Source: DASWHR01 sp035541035
GTDB taxonomy: Bacteria; Actinomycetota; AC-67
Assembly (NCBI GenBank): GCA_035541035.1
Contig: DATLFO010000012.1
Coordinates: 1-10,632 of the forward strand
DNA: 10,632 bases
Direction: 5' to 3'
The translations under genes were made by a program, and so were the position numbers. The notes below the pieces were generated by a model. It had not been told where the DNA came from, did no database searches, and saw only the letters and a list, made by a program, of their open reading frames with translations. Of this stretch, positions 1-7,172 are shown piece after piece (positions within the stretch are counted from its first letter, which is position 1; every line of letters starts with the position of its first letter).

Positions 1-747
1 GAGCATGGCGATCGCCTGCTCGGCTCGATCCCCGCGCCGGCCGGCGAGATGCCGGTGGTGCTGGCGCCCGGCGGCGGCGGCGTGCTGTTCCACGAGGCCT
101 GCGGCCACGGCCTGGAGGCCGATCTTTGCCACAAGCACGCCAGCGTCTACCGCGACCGCAAAGGCGAGAAGATCGGCAGCGAGCTGGTCAGCGGCGTCGA
201 CGAAGGAAACGTGCCCGGCTCGTGGGGCTCGTTCGCGTTCGACGACGAAGGCACGCCCTCGCAGCGCACGATGCTGTTCGAGAACGGCGTGCTGACCGGA
301 TACATGACCGACCGGATCCGCTCGCGCGCGATGGATCTGAAGCAGTCGGGCAACGGCCGGCGCCAGTCCTACGCGCACCTGCCGATCCCGCGCATGACCA
401 ACTCCTCGATCCTGCCGGGCAGCGACGACCCGGGCGAGATCGTGCGTCAGACCAAGAAGGGCCTGTACGCGAAATCGTTCGGCGGGGGACAGGTCAACAC
501 CGCGACCGGCGATTTCGTGTTCGGCCTCACCGAGGCCTACCTGATCGAAGGCGGCGAGCTGACCACGCCGGTGCGCGGCGCGAACCTGATCGGCAACGGC
601 CCCGAGATCCTGGCGCGCATCGACGCGGTCGGCAGCGACTTCGAGGTCTGGTGGGGTGTGTGCGGCAAGGACGGGCAGGGCGTGCCGGTCACCACCGGGA
701 TGCCGACCGTCCGCATCAGCAAGATCACCGTCGGAGGAACCGGATGA
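1..747 (+). CDS. tldD: TldD metalloprotease subunit (C-terminal part, 5' end cut by window)
   Basis: Catalytic subunit of the TldD/TldE zinc protease, a cytoplasmic heterodimer that trims unfolded peptides and matures some modified peptides (known from the E. coli proteins). Frame 1 is open from the first base to the TGA, giving 248 visible residues against about 480 for the family, so roughly the N-terminal half lies outside the window. Visible residues 31-36 read HEACGH, the HExxxH metal motif, followed by GLEAD. The third metal ligand, a cysteine, is the Cys codon at 661-663 in VCGKDGQ, the equivalent of E. coli Cys454. Other family stretches are DDEGTP, GNGRRQSYAHLP, PRMTNS, FGGGQV and NLIGNG. 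The first ATG in this frame, at 49, is internal and not the start. The stop overlaps the tldE start by four bases, so translation is probably coupled. Identification is secure; only completeness is unknown. Confidence 0.96.
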   Translation, partial: EHGDRLLGSIPAPAGEMPVVLAPGGGGVLFHEACGHGLEADLCHKHASVYRDRKGEKIGSELVSGVDEGNVPGSWGSFAFDDEGTPSQRTMLFENGVLTGYMTDRIRSRAMDLKQSGNGRRQSYAHLPIPRMTNSSILPGSDDPGEIVRQTKKGLYAKSFGGGQVNTATGDFVFGLTEAYLIEGGELTTPVRGANLIGNGPEILARIDAVGSDFEVWWGVCGKDGQGVPVTTGMPTVRISKITVGGTG

Positions 748-2081
748 GCGATCTCGACGCGCTGTGTCGCGCGGCGCTGGACGCCGCAAAGGGCGACGAG
801 GACCTCGAGGCGTACGCCGAGTGGGGCCGCAAGACCGACGTCAAGGTCTACGACGGCCGGGTCGAGTCGCTCACCAGTGCCGAGGCTCGCGGGCTGGGCG
901 TGCGCATCATCGACGGCGGCCGTGTCGGCTACGCCTACGCCGCCGACCCCGATCCCGACGAGGTCAAGGCGATCGTCGAGATGGCGCGCGCGAACGCGGC
1001 GCTCGGCTCGCCCGACGAAGCCAGCATCCTTCCCGCGCCCGAGCCGATCGAGCCGCTCGACGGCATCTATCTTCCGCAGATCGCCGCCACGCCAACCGAC
1101 GAGAAGGTGGCGCTGGCGATGGAGCTCGAGCGCATCACCCGCGCGGCCGACCCGCGCGTGATCGGCGTCGAGGAGGCGCAGTACGGCGATTCCGTGTCGC
1201 GCGTGGCGATCCGCTCGACCCGCGGCGTCGCCGCCGAGGCCGAGCGCGGCGACTGTTGGGCGGTGGTGTCGGCGCTGGCCAAGCAAGGCGACGAGACCCA
1301 GACGGGCTTTTCGTTCGAGCTGGCGCGCGCGCCCCAGGACCTGAACCTGCAGCGTTGCGGCGGCGAGGCCGCGATGCGCGCGGCGCGCATGCTCGGCGCG
1401 CGCAAGCCCGCGACCGAGCGCATGCCGGTCCTGCTGGACCCCTACGCCGCGTCCTCGTTCTTGGGCGTGCTGGCCGCCGGGCTCACCGCCGAGGCGGTGC
1501 TCAAAGGCCGGAGCCTGTTCGCGGGCAAGGAAGGCGCAACCGTCGCCGCGAACGTGTTCACGCTCGTCGACGACGGACGCGAGCTCAAAGGCCCGGGCGC
1601 GTCCCCGTTCGACGACGAAGGAGTGCCCACGCGCCGCACGCCGCTGATCGAGGCGGGCGTGCTGCAGGGCTTCTTGCACAACACCTACACCGCGACCCGT
1701 TTGGGCGGGCAATCCACCGGCAACGCGGGGCGCGCGGGCTTCAAGTCCACGCCGGGCGTGGGTCCGTCGAACCTGTTCGTCGAACCCGGATCGCTCGACC
1801 AGGCAGGGCTGCTCGCCACGGCGGGCCGGGCGCTGCTCGTGCAGGACCTGATCGGTGTGCATTCGGGCGCGAACCCGATCTCGGGCGACTTCAGCGTCGG
1901 GGTGACGGGCCTGATCTACGACGGCGGCGCCGACCCGGTCCCGATCCGCGAGGCCGCGATCGCCGGCACGATCCTTCAGATCCTGGGAGCGATCACCCAC
2001 GTCGGCAGCGACCTCCGCTTCTTCGGAAGCACCGGCTCGCCGACGCTGCTCATCGGCGAGATGACGGTCGCCGGCTCGTGA
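744..2081 (+). CDS. tldE: TldE/PmbA, non-catalytic partner of TldD
   Basis: Partner subunit of the TldD protease (PmbA family, 445 residues here, about 450 in E. coli). It shares the fold of TldD but carries no HExxxH, so it is expected to help form the peptide channel and not bind the metal. Recognisable stretches are FDDEGVPTRRT in the middle, then LHNTYTATR, GNAGRAG and, near the C-terminus, HSGANPISGDFSVGV. The start is the ATG at 744 in an ATGA overlap with the tldD stop. A GGAGG at 733-737, six bases upstream, supports it. The frame stays open far upstream of 744, but that part is a shadow of tldD. The gene ends one base before the stop of the convergent diguanylate cyclase gene, so any terminator must lie inside a coding region. 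Confidence 0.95.
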   Translation: MSDLDALCRAALDAAKGDEDLEAYAEWGRKTDVKVYDGRVESLTSAEARGLGVRIIDGGRVGYAYAADPDPDEVKAIVEMARANAALGSPDEASILPAPEPIEPLDGIYLPQIAATPTDEKVALAMELERITRAADPRVIGVEEAQYGDSVSRVAIRSTRGVAAEAERGDCWAVVSALAKQGDETQTGFSFELARAPQDLNLQRCGGEAAMRAARMLGARKPATERMPVLLDPYAASSFLGVLAAGLTAEAVLKGRSLFAGKEGATVAANVFTLVDDGRELKGPGASPFDDEGVPTRRTPLIEAGVLQGFLHNTYTATRLGGQSTGNAGRAGFKSTPGVGPSNLFVEPGSLDQAGLLATAGRALLVQDLIGVHSGANPISGDFSVGVTGLIYDGGADPVPIREAAIAGTILQILGAITHVGSDLRFFGSTGSPTLLIGEMTVAGS

Positions 2082-2082
2082 T

Positions 2083-3594
2083 CTAGCTCGCGACCGCGGC
2101 TTCACGGACGCAGTCGCGGCCGCTCTGCTTCGCTTGATACAGCGCCGCGTCCGCGCGGTCCATCATCGCGCGCAGGTTGGGCGACCCGTTGGCGTCCGCG
2201 AGCCCGATGCTCACCGTCACCTCGATCACCCCGTGCCCGGTTTCGACCGGAAGGCTCATCAGGCCGCGGAGCCTCTCGACCAGCGCCCGCGCGTCGCGAG
2301 TGGTGGTGTCGGAGAGCACCGCCACGAACTCGTCGCCGCCGAGCCGGCCGAGCACGTCGGTGACGCGCAGCGACAGGCGGCATCGCCGCGCGACGGCGGC
2401 GAGCACCTCGTCCCCGGTGGCATGCCCGTAGGTGTCGTTGATCTCCTTGAAGCGGTCCACGTCGATGGCGAGCGCGCTGAGCGGACGCGAATAGCGGTGG
2501 GCCCGCGCCCACTCGCGCTGGGCCAGATCCATGAACGCGCGGCGCGTGAACAGCCCGGTGAGTTCGTCGAGGCGAACCAGCCGCTCAAGGCGACGGGTGA
2601 GCCGCTCGTTTTCGAACATGACCGTGATTTGCCGGGCGGTCACGACCGCGGTCAGCGCGATCGCACCGATCAGGAGGAAGCCGGCCGGGTCCGACGCGAC
2701 GGGTCGCGCCACAACGATCAAGAGTCCGTAGGCCATTGCCACCGAGGCGTACGGAAGCATCGAGAACGCCCGTTTCACGTGGTGGGTGTCCTCGGCCGGG
2801 CGCCGACGGCGCAGCGATTCCTGGGGCAGGCACGCCGCGATCGCGAAGAGCGCTTGCGCGCCCATGCGCAGGCCGTCCGGCCATGCGCCCGCCCCGGACA
2901 CGCCCCGCAGCGAGAGCGCGCCGTAGGCCAGATCGGCTCCCACGAGCAGCGCGCACGCGCTCGCGAGAATCTTCAGCGTCCATCGGGCGGCGCCGTCGGG
3001 CCGCCGGAACAGCACGGCCGCGATGCCGAACAGCAGTACCAGATCGGCGGCCGGATACGTCAGGGCGAGCGCTCCCTCGAGGCCGCCGCGCCTCACGGCG
3101 AAGGGGCGCATCACGAAATGCCAGACCAGCATGCCGCCGCCGATCAGGATCGTGAGCGAGTCGAGGCCGATCTTGAGCGCGTCGCCGGCACGGCGCTGGC
3201 TCATCGGCATCGACACCAGGCCGGCCATCACCAGCGGGTAGAACGACAACGTGAAAAGATCCGCGACGGAGGGGAAGGTGTCGCGGCTCATGGTCAGGTC
3301 GATCACGGCTCGGATCGCGTCCCCGGCCAGCATGGATCCGAGCGCCGCGCCGATCAGCATCCAGGCGCGGCGCATCGCGGCGTCGCGCAGCGCGGCGCGG
3401 GCCGCGAGGGCGACCCCCACGATCCCGACGGGCAGGAGCGCCAGCTCGGCGACGGGCGCGCGCATTGCCTCGCCGCCCCAGCCGAAGGCGAACCACATGC
3501 CGAAGGCGGTGGCATAGGCGACCAATACACCCGGCATCAGCCTGGGAGCACGCAAGGCAAGCGCCCGGAATCTCGGCGCCTGCGTATTCGACAT
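2083..3594 (-). CDS. Membrane-bound diguanylate cyclase with about ten-helix N-terminal module
   Basis: Predicted to make c-di-GMP from two GTP at the inner membrane face. Residues about 18-326 hold roughly ten hydrophobic helices (near 18-39, 47-67, 77-100, 108-128, 141-162, 174-196, 207-229, 240-256, 277-297, 304-326), then a short charged linker and a GGDEF domain at about 343-500. The active-site loop is GGDEF at 419-423, with DVDRFKEIND at 378-387. RVTD at 410-413, five residues before GGDEF, is a canonical product-inhibition I-site. The membrane module, with a motif like FPSVADLF..FYPL, resembles uncharacterised sensor regions of other GGDEF proteins; its ligand is unknown. The start chosen is the ATG at 3594; a GTG at 3648 would add 18 residues that look non-coding. 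The SD is weak for either (GAGG close to the ATG, AAAGGGG abutting the GTG). The gene is divergent from the TetR gene and convergent with tldE. Confidence 0.88.
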   Translation of the reverse strand: MSNTQAPRFRALALRAPRLMPGVLVAYATAFGMWFAFGWGGEAMRAPVAELALLPVGIVGVALAARAALRDAAMRRAWMLIGAALGSMLAGDAIRAVIDLTMSRDTFPSVADLFTLSFYPLVMAGLVSMPMSQRRAGDALKIGLDSLTILIGGGMLVWHFVMRPFAVRRGGLEGALALTYPAADLVLLFGIAAVLFRRPDGAARWTLKILASACALLVGADLAYGALSLRGVSGAGAWPDGLRMGAQALFAIAACLPQESLRRRRPAEDTHHVKRAFSMLPYASVAMAYGLLIVVARPVASDPAGFLLIGAIALTAVVTARQITVMFENERLTRRLERLVRLDELTGLFTRRAFMDLAQREWARAHRYSRPLSALAIDVDRFKEINDTYGHATGDEVLAAVARRCRLSLRVTDVLGRLGGDEFVAVLSDTTTRDARALVERLRGLMSLPVETGHGVIEVTVSIGLADANGSPNLRAMMDRADAALYQAKQSGRDCVREAAVAS

Positions 3595-3675
3595 GCCTCG
3601 GTGGATCCCGGCCCGCTCATCAGGCCTGTTCGTCCGCGACGGTCCCACCCCCTTTGAGGTGAGGTATCGGGCTCG

Positions 3676-3706
3676 CGGCCTTCCGGCTTGAACGTCCGGA
3701 AGGCCG
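3676..3706. repeat. Perfect 11-bp inverted repeat in the divergent spacer
   Basis: CGGCCTTCCGG at 3676-3686 is the exact reverse complement of CCGGAAGGCCG at 3696-3706, separated by nine bases (cttgaacgt). It lies between the diguanylate cyclase gene and the TetR promoter. As RNA it would form a strong hairpin in the leader of a leftward transcript. As DNA it could be a dimer-binding site. Neither strand has a T run after it, so it does not look like an intrinsic terminator. Confidence 0.7.
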
Positions 3707-3718
3707 GGGGAGACGCTC

Positions 3719-3748
3719 TTGACAACATTACATTTTCCGTCCTAGTGT
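3719..3748 (+). promoter_or_regulatory. Promoter of the TetR/diiron operon, probably leaderless
   Basis: A perfect -35 hexamer TTGACA at 3719-3724 is followed after 18 bases by TAGTGT at 3743-3748, which fits the TANNNT form of a -10 box. Placing the final T at -7 puts the transcription start at 3755, the A of the TetR start codon. There is no Shine-Dalgarno sequence before that ATG. The stretch is clearly more AT-rich than its surroundings. The match is by eye; the transcript start is inferred. Confidence 0.6.
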
Positions 3749-3751
3749 CAA
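3719..3751. promoter_or_regulatory. Candidate TetR operator (33-bp imperfect palindrome over the promoter)
   Basis: TTGACA at 3719-3724 and TGTCAA at 3746-3751 are exact inverted copies. Inner positions also match, giving TTGACAnnAnnAC, seven central bases, then GTnnTnnTGTCAA. Nine bases of each half agree. The palindrome covers both the -35 and -10 elements and ends three bases before the TetR start codon, the usual place for an autorepressor site. That the adjacent TetR protein binds here is inference. Confidence 0.5.
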
Positions 3752-3754
3752 TCC

Positions 3755-4387
3755 ATGAACGATCGCATGCTGCTGCGCGGGCTGGACGCCGTCATCGCGC
3801 GTCATACCGAGTTCACGGGGCCCTCCGAGGACTCCACCCGCGAGCGCATCCTGGACGCGGCCTTCGCGTGCGCCTCACGCCACGGCCTCGGCCGCACGAC
3901 GATGGCCGACGTGGCCCGCGAGGCCCGGCTGAGCCGCCAAAGCCTGTATCGCTACTTCCCGTCGCGGCACGATCTGATCCTGGCGTTGGTGCTGCGCGAG
4001 GAGCAGACCATGATCGGGATCGTGCGCCACGCGATGGAACCGCACCAGGACCTGCAGCCGGCGATGACCGCCGCGTTCGCCGCCACGCTCAGGGCGATGC
4101 GCGCGCATCCGCTGCTGGACAAGGTCCTGGCCGCCGAGCCGCACGAGCTTCTGCCGTACCTAACCACCGAGGCCAACCCGGTGCTCGAGCTGTCGCAGAA
4201 CGTGATGCTCCGGATCACCGCCGAACGCGCCCCGCACGTGCCCGAGCCGCTCGCGCGCCGCTTCGCCGAAACCTGTGCGCGCGTGTTCACCTCGTATGCC
4301 ATCACCCCGCCGTCCGACGATCCGGACACGGTCGCCGCCACGCTCGCCGAGCTCTTCTGCGAAGGGCTCGCCAGGAGGAACGTATGA
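3755..4387 (+). CDS. TetR/AcrR-family transcriptional regulator
   Basis: A 210-residue TetR-type repressor. The N-terminal DNA-binding domain spans about 26-75, with RERILDAAF opening the first helix and the helix-turn-helix at about 49-68 (TMADVAREARLSRQSLYRYF), a textbook TetR signature. The remainder is a helical ligand and dimerisation domain with no recognisable ligand signature. The start is the ATG at 3755, which has no SD upstream; a promoter places the mRNA start at or next to it. The stop overlaps the start of the diiron protein gene in ATGA, so the two are one operon, and the obvious target is this operon. A palindrome over the promoter suggests autoregulation. The effector is probably the substrate or product of the diiron enzyme, but nothing in the sequence identifies it. 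Confidence 0.93.
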   Translation: MNDRMLLRGLDAVIARHTEFTGPSEDSTRERILDAAFACASRHGLGRTTMADVAREARLSRQSLYRYFPSRHDLILALVLREEQTMIGIVRHAMEPHQDLQPAMTAAFAATLRAMRAHPLLDKVLAAEPHELLPYLTTEANPVLELSQNVMLRITAERAPHVPEPLARRFAETCARVFTSYAITPPSDDPDTVAATLAELFCEGLARRNV

Positions 4388-5457
4388 CCACCTACTACGA
4401 GCTTCCCGTCAACGATCCGCTGTGGAGCATTCCCGGAACGTTCGACACGCGGTTCAACTGGGAGTACGACGATCAGCGCGCGCAGCTGGTGACGCTCTAC
4501 GGCAAGGGCAAGTCCAAGCAGTGGGACAGCGAGAAGCGCCTGGACTGGTCGATCCCGGTGGATCCGGGATCGCCCGAGAACGGCCCCGACTACTACATCC
4601 CGATCTTCGGCTCACCCACGTGGGAGAAGCTTTCGGAGAAGGAAAAATCCCGGGTTCGCCATCACATCGGCTCGTGGCTCAACAGCCAGTTCCTGCACGG
4701 CGAGCAGGGCGCGCTGATCTGCACGGCCAAGATCGTGCAGGCCGTGCCCGACATCGACAGCAAGTTCTACGCGGCGACGCAGGTGATGGACGAGGCACGT
4801 CACGTCGAGACCTACTCGCGCTATCTGCGCGAGAAGATCGAGATGGCGTATCCGATCAACAAGTACCTGAAGGTGCTGCTGGATCAGGTCCTGCAGGACA
4901 ACCGCTGGGACTTCACCTATCTCGGCATGCAGATCATGATCGAGGGTCTCGCGCTCGCGGCGTTCAGCATGATCCGCGACTTCTCGACCGAGCCGCTCGC
5001 GAAGGCGATCAACACCTACGTGATGCAGGACGAGGCGCGCCACGTCGCCTTCGGCCGGCTCGCGCTGCGCGACTACTACCCCCAACTGACCGACGCCGAG
5101 CGCGCCGAGCGCGAAGACTTCATCGTCGAGGCTTCGTTCCTGATGTACGGCCGCTTCCTCGCCGAGGAGGTCTGGCGTCACCTGGAGTTCGATCTGGACG
5201 AGGTGCTCGAGTACACGCGCAACTCCGAGATGATGCAGACGTTCCGCAAGATGCTCTTCAGCCGCATCGTGCCGATCGTGCGCGACATCGGCCTGCTCGG
5301 CCCGCGTGTGACCAAGGCGTTCGAAGAACTCGGCGTGATCGAGTTCAAGGACTTCGACGCCGAGGAGCTTTCCCGCGCCGATGAGCAGATCGCCGAGGAG
5401 ATGGACATGCGGCGGCGCGAGATCGAGGACATGGTCCGCCTGGGAAGCGAAGACTGA
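4384..5457 (+). CDS. Ferritin-like diiron oxidase/oxygenase of unknown substrate
   Basis: A 357-residue soluble helical protein with a full set of carboxylate-bridged diiron ligands: E107 (HGEQGA), E137 and H140 (DEARH), E187 (IEGLA), E217 and H220 (second DEARH). This is the E, ExxH, E, ExxH pattern of the ribonucleotide-reductase R2-like/ferritin-like superfamily, which includes N-oxygenases such as AurF, R2-like oxidases and aldehyde-deformylating oxygenases. The two DEARH motifs lie 80 residues apart, E107 and E187 each 30 before the following ExxH glutamate. There is no signal peptide or membrane helix; the C-terminus is highly charged. It probably activates O2 to hydroxylate, desaturate or N-oxidise a small molecule or lipid, but no partner reductase is adjacent and the substrate is unknown. 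The ATG at 4384 has AGGAGG at 4373-4378, five bases upstream, and overlaps the TetR stop. Confidence 0.85.
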   Translation: MTTYYELPVNDPLWSIPGTFDTRFNWEYDDQRAQLVTLYGKGKSKQWDSEKRLDWSIPVDPGSPENGPDYYIPIFGSPTWEKLSEKEKSRVRHHIGSWLNSQFLHGEQGALICTAKIVQAVPDIDSKFYAATQVMDEARHVETYSRYLREKIEMAYPINKYLKVLLDQVLQDNRWDFTYLGMQIMIEGLALAAFSMIRDFSTEPLAKAINTYVMQDEARHVAFGRLALRDYYPQLTDAERAEREDFIVEASFLMYGRFLAEEVWRHLEFDLDEVLEYTRNSEMMQTFRKMLFSRIVPIVRDIGLLGPRVTKAFEELGVIEFKDFDAEELSRADEQIAEEMDMRRREIEDMVRLGSED

Positions 5458-5497
5458 GCTTTTCGTCGCTGCAGGCGATCCGGCCGCCGATCCGGGG

Positions 5498-6370
5498 TTA
5501 GCCGCGAGCGAGGCCGGCGAGCAGGCCGGCGATCATGGCCAGGAAGCAGTAGATCGCGAACGGCTTGAGACCGCGCGCGACGAACAGCCGGATGAACCAC
5601 CGGATCGCGACCACGCCGCTCACGGCCGAGGCCGCGACGCCGACCAGGATCGCCGGCAGGTCGCCGCTCGCCCCTTGGCTCGCGAGATCGGGCAGCTGCA
5701 CGATCAGCGCGCCGAGGATCGCCGGGATCGACAGCAAGAAGCTGAACCGCACCGCCGCCTCGCGCGACACGCCCATCTTCAGCCCGGCGACCACGGTCGA
5801 GCCCGACCGCGAGATGCCCGGCAGGATCGCGGCGGCCTGCGCCACACCGACCGCGATCGCGTCGAGGGACTCCATGGTGTCCTCGGTCTTGAGCGGCTTG
5901 GTCTCGGGCAACGGCTGGGCTCGGGCGGCGGCCACGCGCGCGGCCGCGGCCTCCTCCGCGACCCGTTCCTCGTGCTGCTTGGTGAACCGGTCACCCAGGA
6001 TCAGCAGGTAGCCGGTCACTCCCAGGAGCATGGCCGCGAACATCGGGCGCCCGAATGCGCTTTCGAACACGCTCGCGAACGCCAAGCCGGCGACGCCGGC
6101 GGGAATCGAGCCGACGAACAGCAGCGTGAGCAGGTGCCGGTTGCGATCGTCGCGGCGCACCAGCGCCCGGACGAGCGGCTTGACGCGATCCCAGAACACG
6201 ATCAGCACGCTGATCAGCGTGCCGATGTGGACGGCCACGTCGAAGGCGACGGTCGGCTCCTCCCACCCCATGATGAACGGGAACAGCACCAGGTGGCCGC
6301 TGGAGGAGACGGGCAGGAACTCGGTCGCGCCCTGAAGCAGCCCCAGGATCAGCGCGTGCAGGACCGACAT
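5498..6370 (-). CDS. uppP: Undecaprenyl-diphosphatase UppP (BacA family)
   Basis: Integral membrane phosphatase that converts undecaprenyl diphosphate to the monophosphate, recycling the lipid carrier for peptidoglycan and other envelope polymers; its overproduction is associated with bacitracin resistance in known members. It has 290 residues, slightly longer than the usual 265-280. The (E/Q)xxxE motif is Q13 to E17 within QGATEFLPVSSSGH (13-25), and the second signature PGISRSGST is at 184-192, with the catalytic arginine at 188. Several hydrophobic helices surround these. A charged Ala/Glu-rich loop at about 128-168 lies between the two halves and accounts for the extra length. The ATG at 6370 follows the mtnP stop after four bases; SD support is weak (GAGG too close, GGGG ten bases upstream), so coupling to mtnP is likely. 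It converges with the diiron gene across 40 bases with no clear terminator. Confidence 0.95.
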   Translation of the reverse strand: MSVLHALILGLLQGATEFLPVSSSGHLVLFPFIMGWEEPTVAFDVAVHIGTLISVLIVFWDRVKPLVRALVRRDDRNRHLLTLLFVGSIPAGVAGLAFASVFESAFGRPMFAAMLLGVTGYLLILGDRFTKQHEERVAEEAAAARVAAARAQPLPETKPLKTEDTMESLDAIAVGVAQAAAILPGISRSGSTVVAGLKMGVSREAAVRFSFLLSIPAILGALIVQLPDLASQGASGDLPAILVGVAASAVSGVVAIRWFIRLFVARGLKPFAIYCFLAMIAGLLAGLARG

Positions 6371-6374
6371 CGCC

Positions 6375-7172
6375 TCAGTGCCCCACGACCGCGCCGCGCA
6401 ACGCGCTCGCGCACGGGCAGGAGCGCCCTTCCGGGATGGCGGGCACGATGTCGAACAGGAGCCGCCGCAGCTTGTCGTTGTTGTCGGCGAAGACCTTGAT
6501 CACGTCTTCGACGTTCACGGCCGGGACCCCTTCCACACCGACGTCGTAGTCGGTGATCAGCGAGATGTTCACGTAGCAAATCTCTTGCTCGCGGGCGAGC
6601 ACCGATTCCGGGTACTGCGTCATGTTGATGACCTCCCAGCCGGCGCTCGAATACCAGCGGGACTCGGCGCGCGAGGAGAAGCGCGGCCCTTCGATCACCA
6701 CGATGGTCCCGGTCTCGTGCACCGTGATGCCCGCGTCGCGTGCGGCCTTGATCGCGATGCCGCGCAGCTCGGGGCAGAACGGATCGGCGAAACCGACGTG
6801 GGTGGTCGCGGGCCCGTCGTAGAAGGTCGCGGCGCGGCCGCTGGTCCGGTCCACCAGCTGGTCGCAGACTACGAAGTCGCCGCGCCGGACGTTAGGCTGC
6901 AGCGAGCCCGCCGCCACCGGAGCAACGATGCGCGACACGCCCAGCTGCTTGAGCGCCCAGATGTTGGCGCGGTAGTTGATCTTGTGCGGCGGGAACTGGT
7001 GCGAGCGGCCGTGCCTCGGCAGGAACGCGACGCGCCGGCCGGCGATCTCGCCCAGCGTCACGGGCGCGCTGGGCGAGCCGTACGGTGTGTCGAGCTCGAC
7101 CTGTTCGACCGAGTCGAGCAGCGAGTAGACCCCAGAGCCGCCGAAGATGCCGATCTCGGCACTGGAGGTCAC
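6375..7172 (-). CDS. mtnP: S-methyl-5'-thioadenosine phosphorylase
   Basis: Cleaves methylthioadenosine with phosphate to adenine and methylthioribose-1-phosphate, salvaging the by-product of polyamine and related synthesis. It has 265 residues, normal for the trimeric PNP/MTAP family. The N-terminal GGSG is at 11-14, the phosphate-binding PRHGRSH at 52-58, VAPVAAGS at 83-90, NMTQYPE at 183-189 and TDYD at 207-210. Both aspartates of TDYD, which in human MTAP contact the adenine base, are kept, favouring MTA over methylthioinosine or inosine. A CxC pair (C252, C254) near the C-terminus recalls the CXC of archaeal MTAPs. The start is a GTG at 7172 that overlaps the upstream FmdB-family stop in GTGA, with GGAG eight bases upstream. 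No other methionine-salvage gene is in the window. Confidence 0.94.
   Translation of the reverse strand: MTSSAEIGIFGGSGVYSLLDSVEQVELDTPYGSPSAPVTLGEIAGRRVAFLPRHGRSHQFPPHKINYRANIWALKQLGVSRIVAPVAAGSLQPNVRRGDFVVCDQLVDRTSGRAATFYDGPATTHVGFADPFCPELRGIAIKAARDAGITVHETGTIVVIEGPRFSSRAESRWYSSAGWEVINMTQYPESVLAREQEICYVNISLITDYDVGVEGVPAVNVEDVIKVFADNNDKLRRLLFDIVPAIPEGRSCPCASALRGAVVGH

Noticed and set aside
537..2105. 522-residue minus-strand frame opposite tldD/tldE
   Set aside because: It lies wholly antisense to two secure genes, has composition typical of a shadow frame and shows no motif.
2134..3657. 507-residue plus-strand frame opposite the membrane cyclase
   Set aside because: R/H/Q/E-rich with no domain, while the minus strand has clear helices and a GGDEF motif.
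5458..5497. Terminator between the convergent diiron and uppP genes
   Set aside because: The 40 bases contain a direct repeat (CGATCCGG twice) but no convincing stem followed by T residues on either strand.
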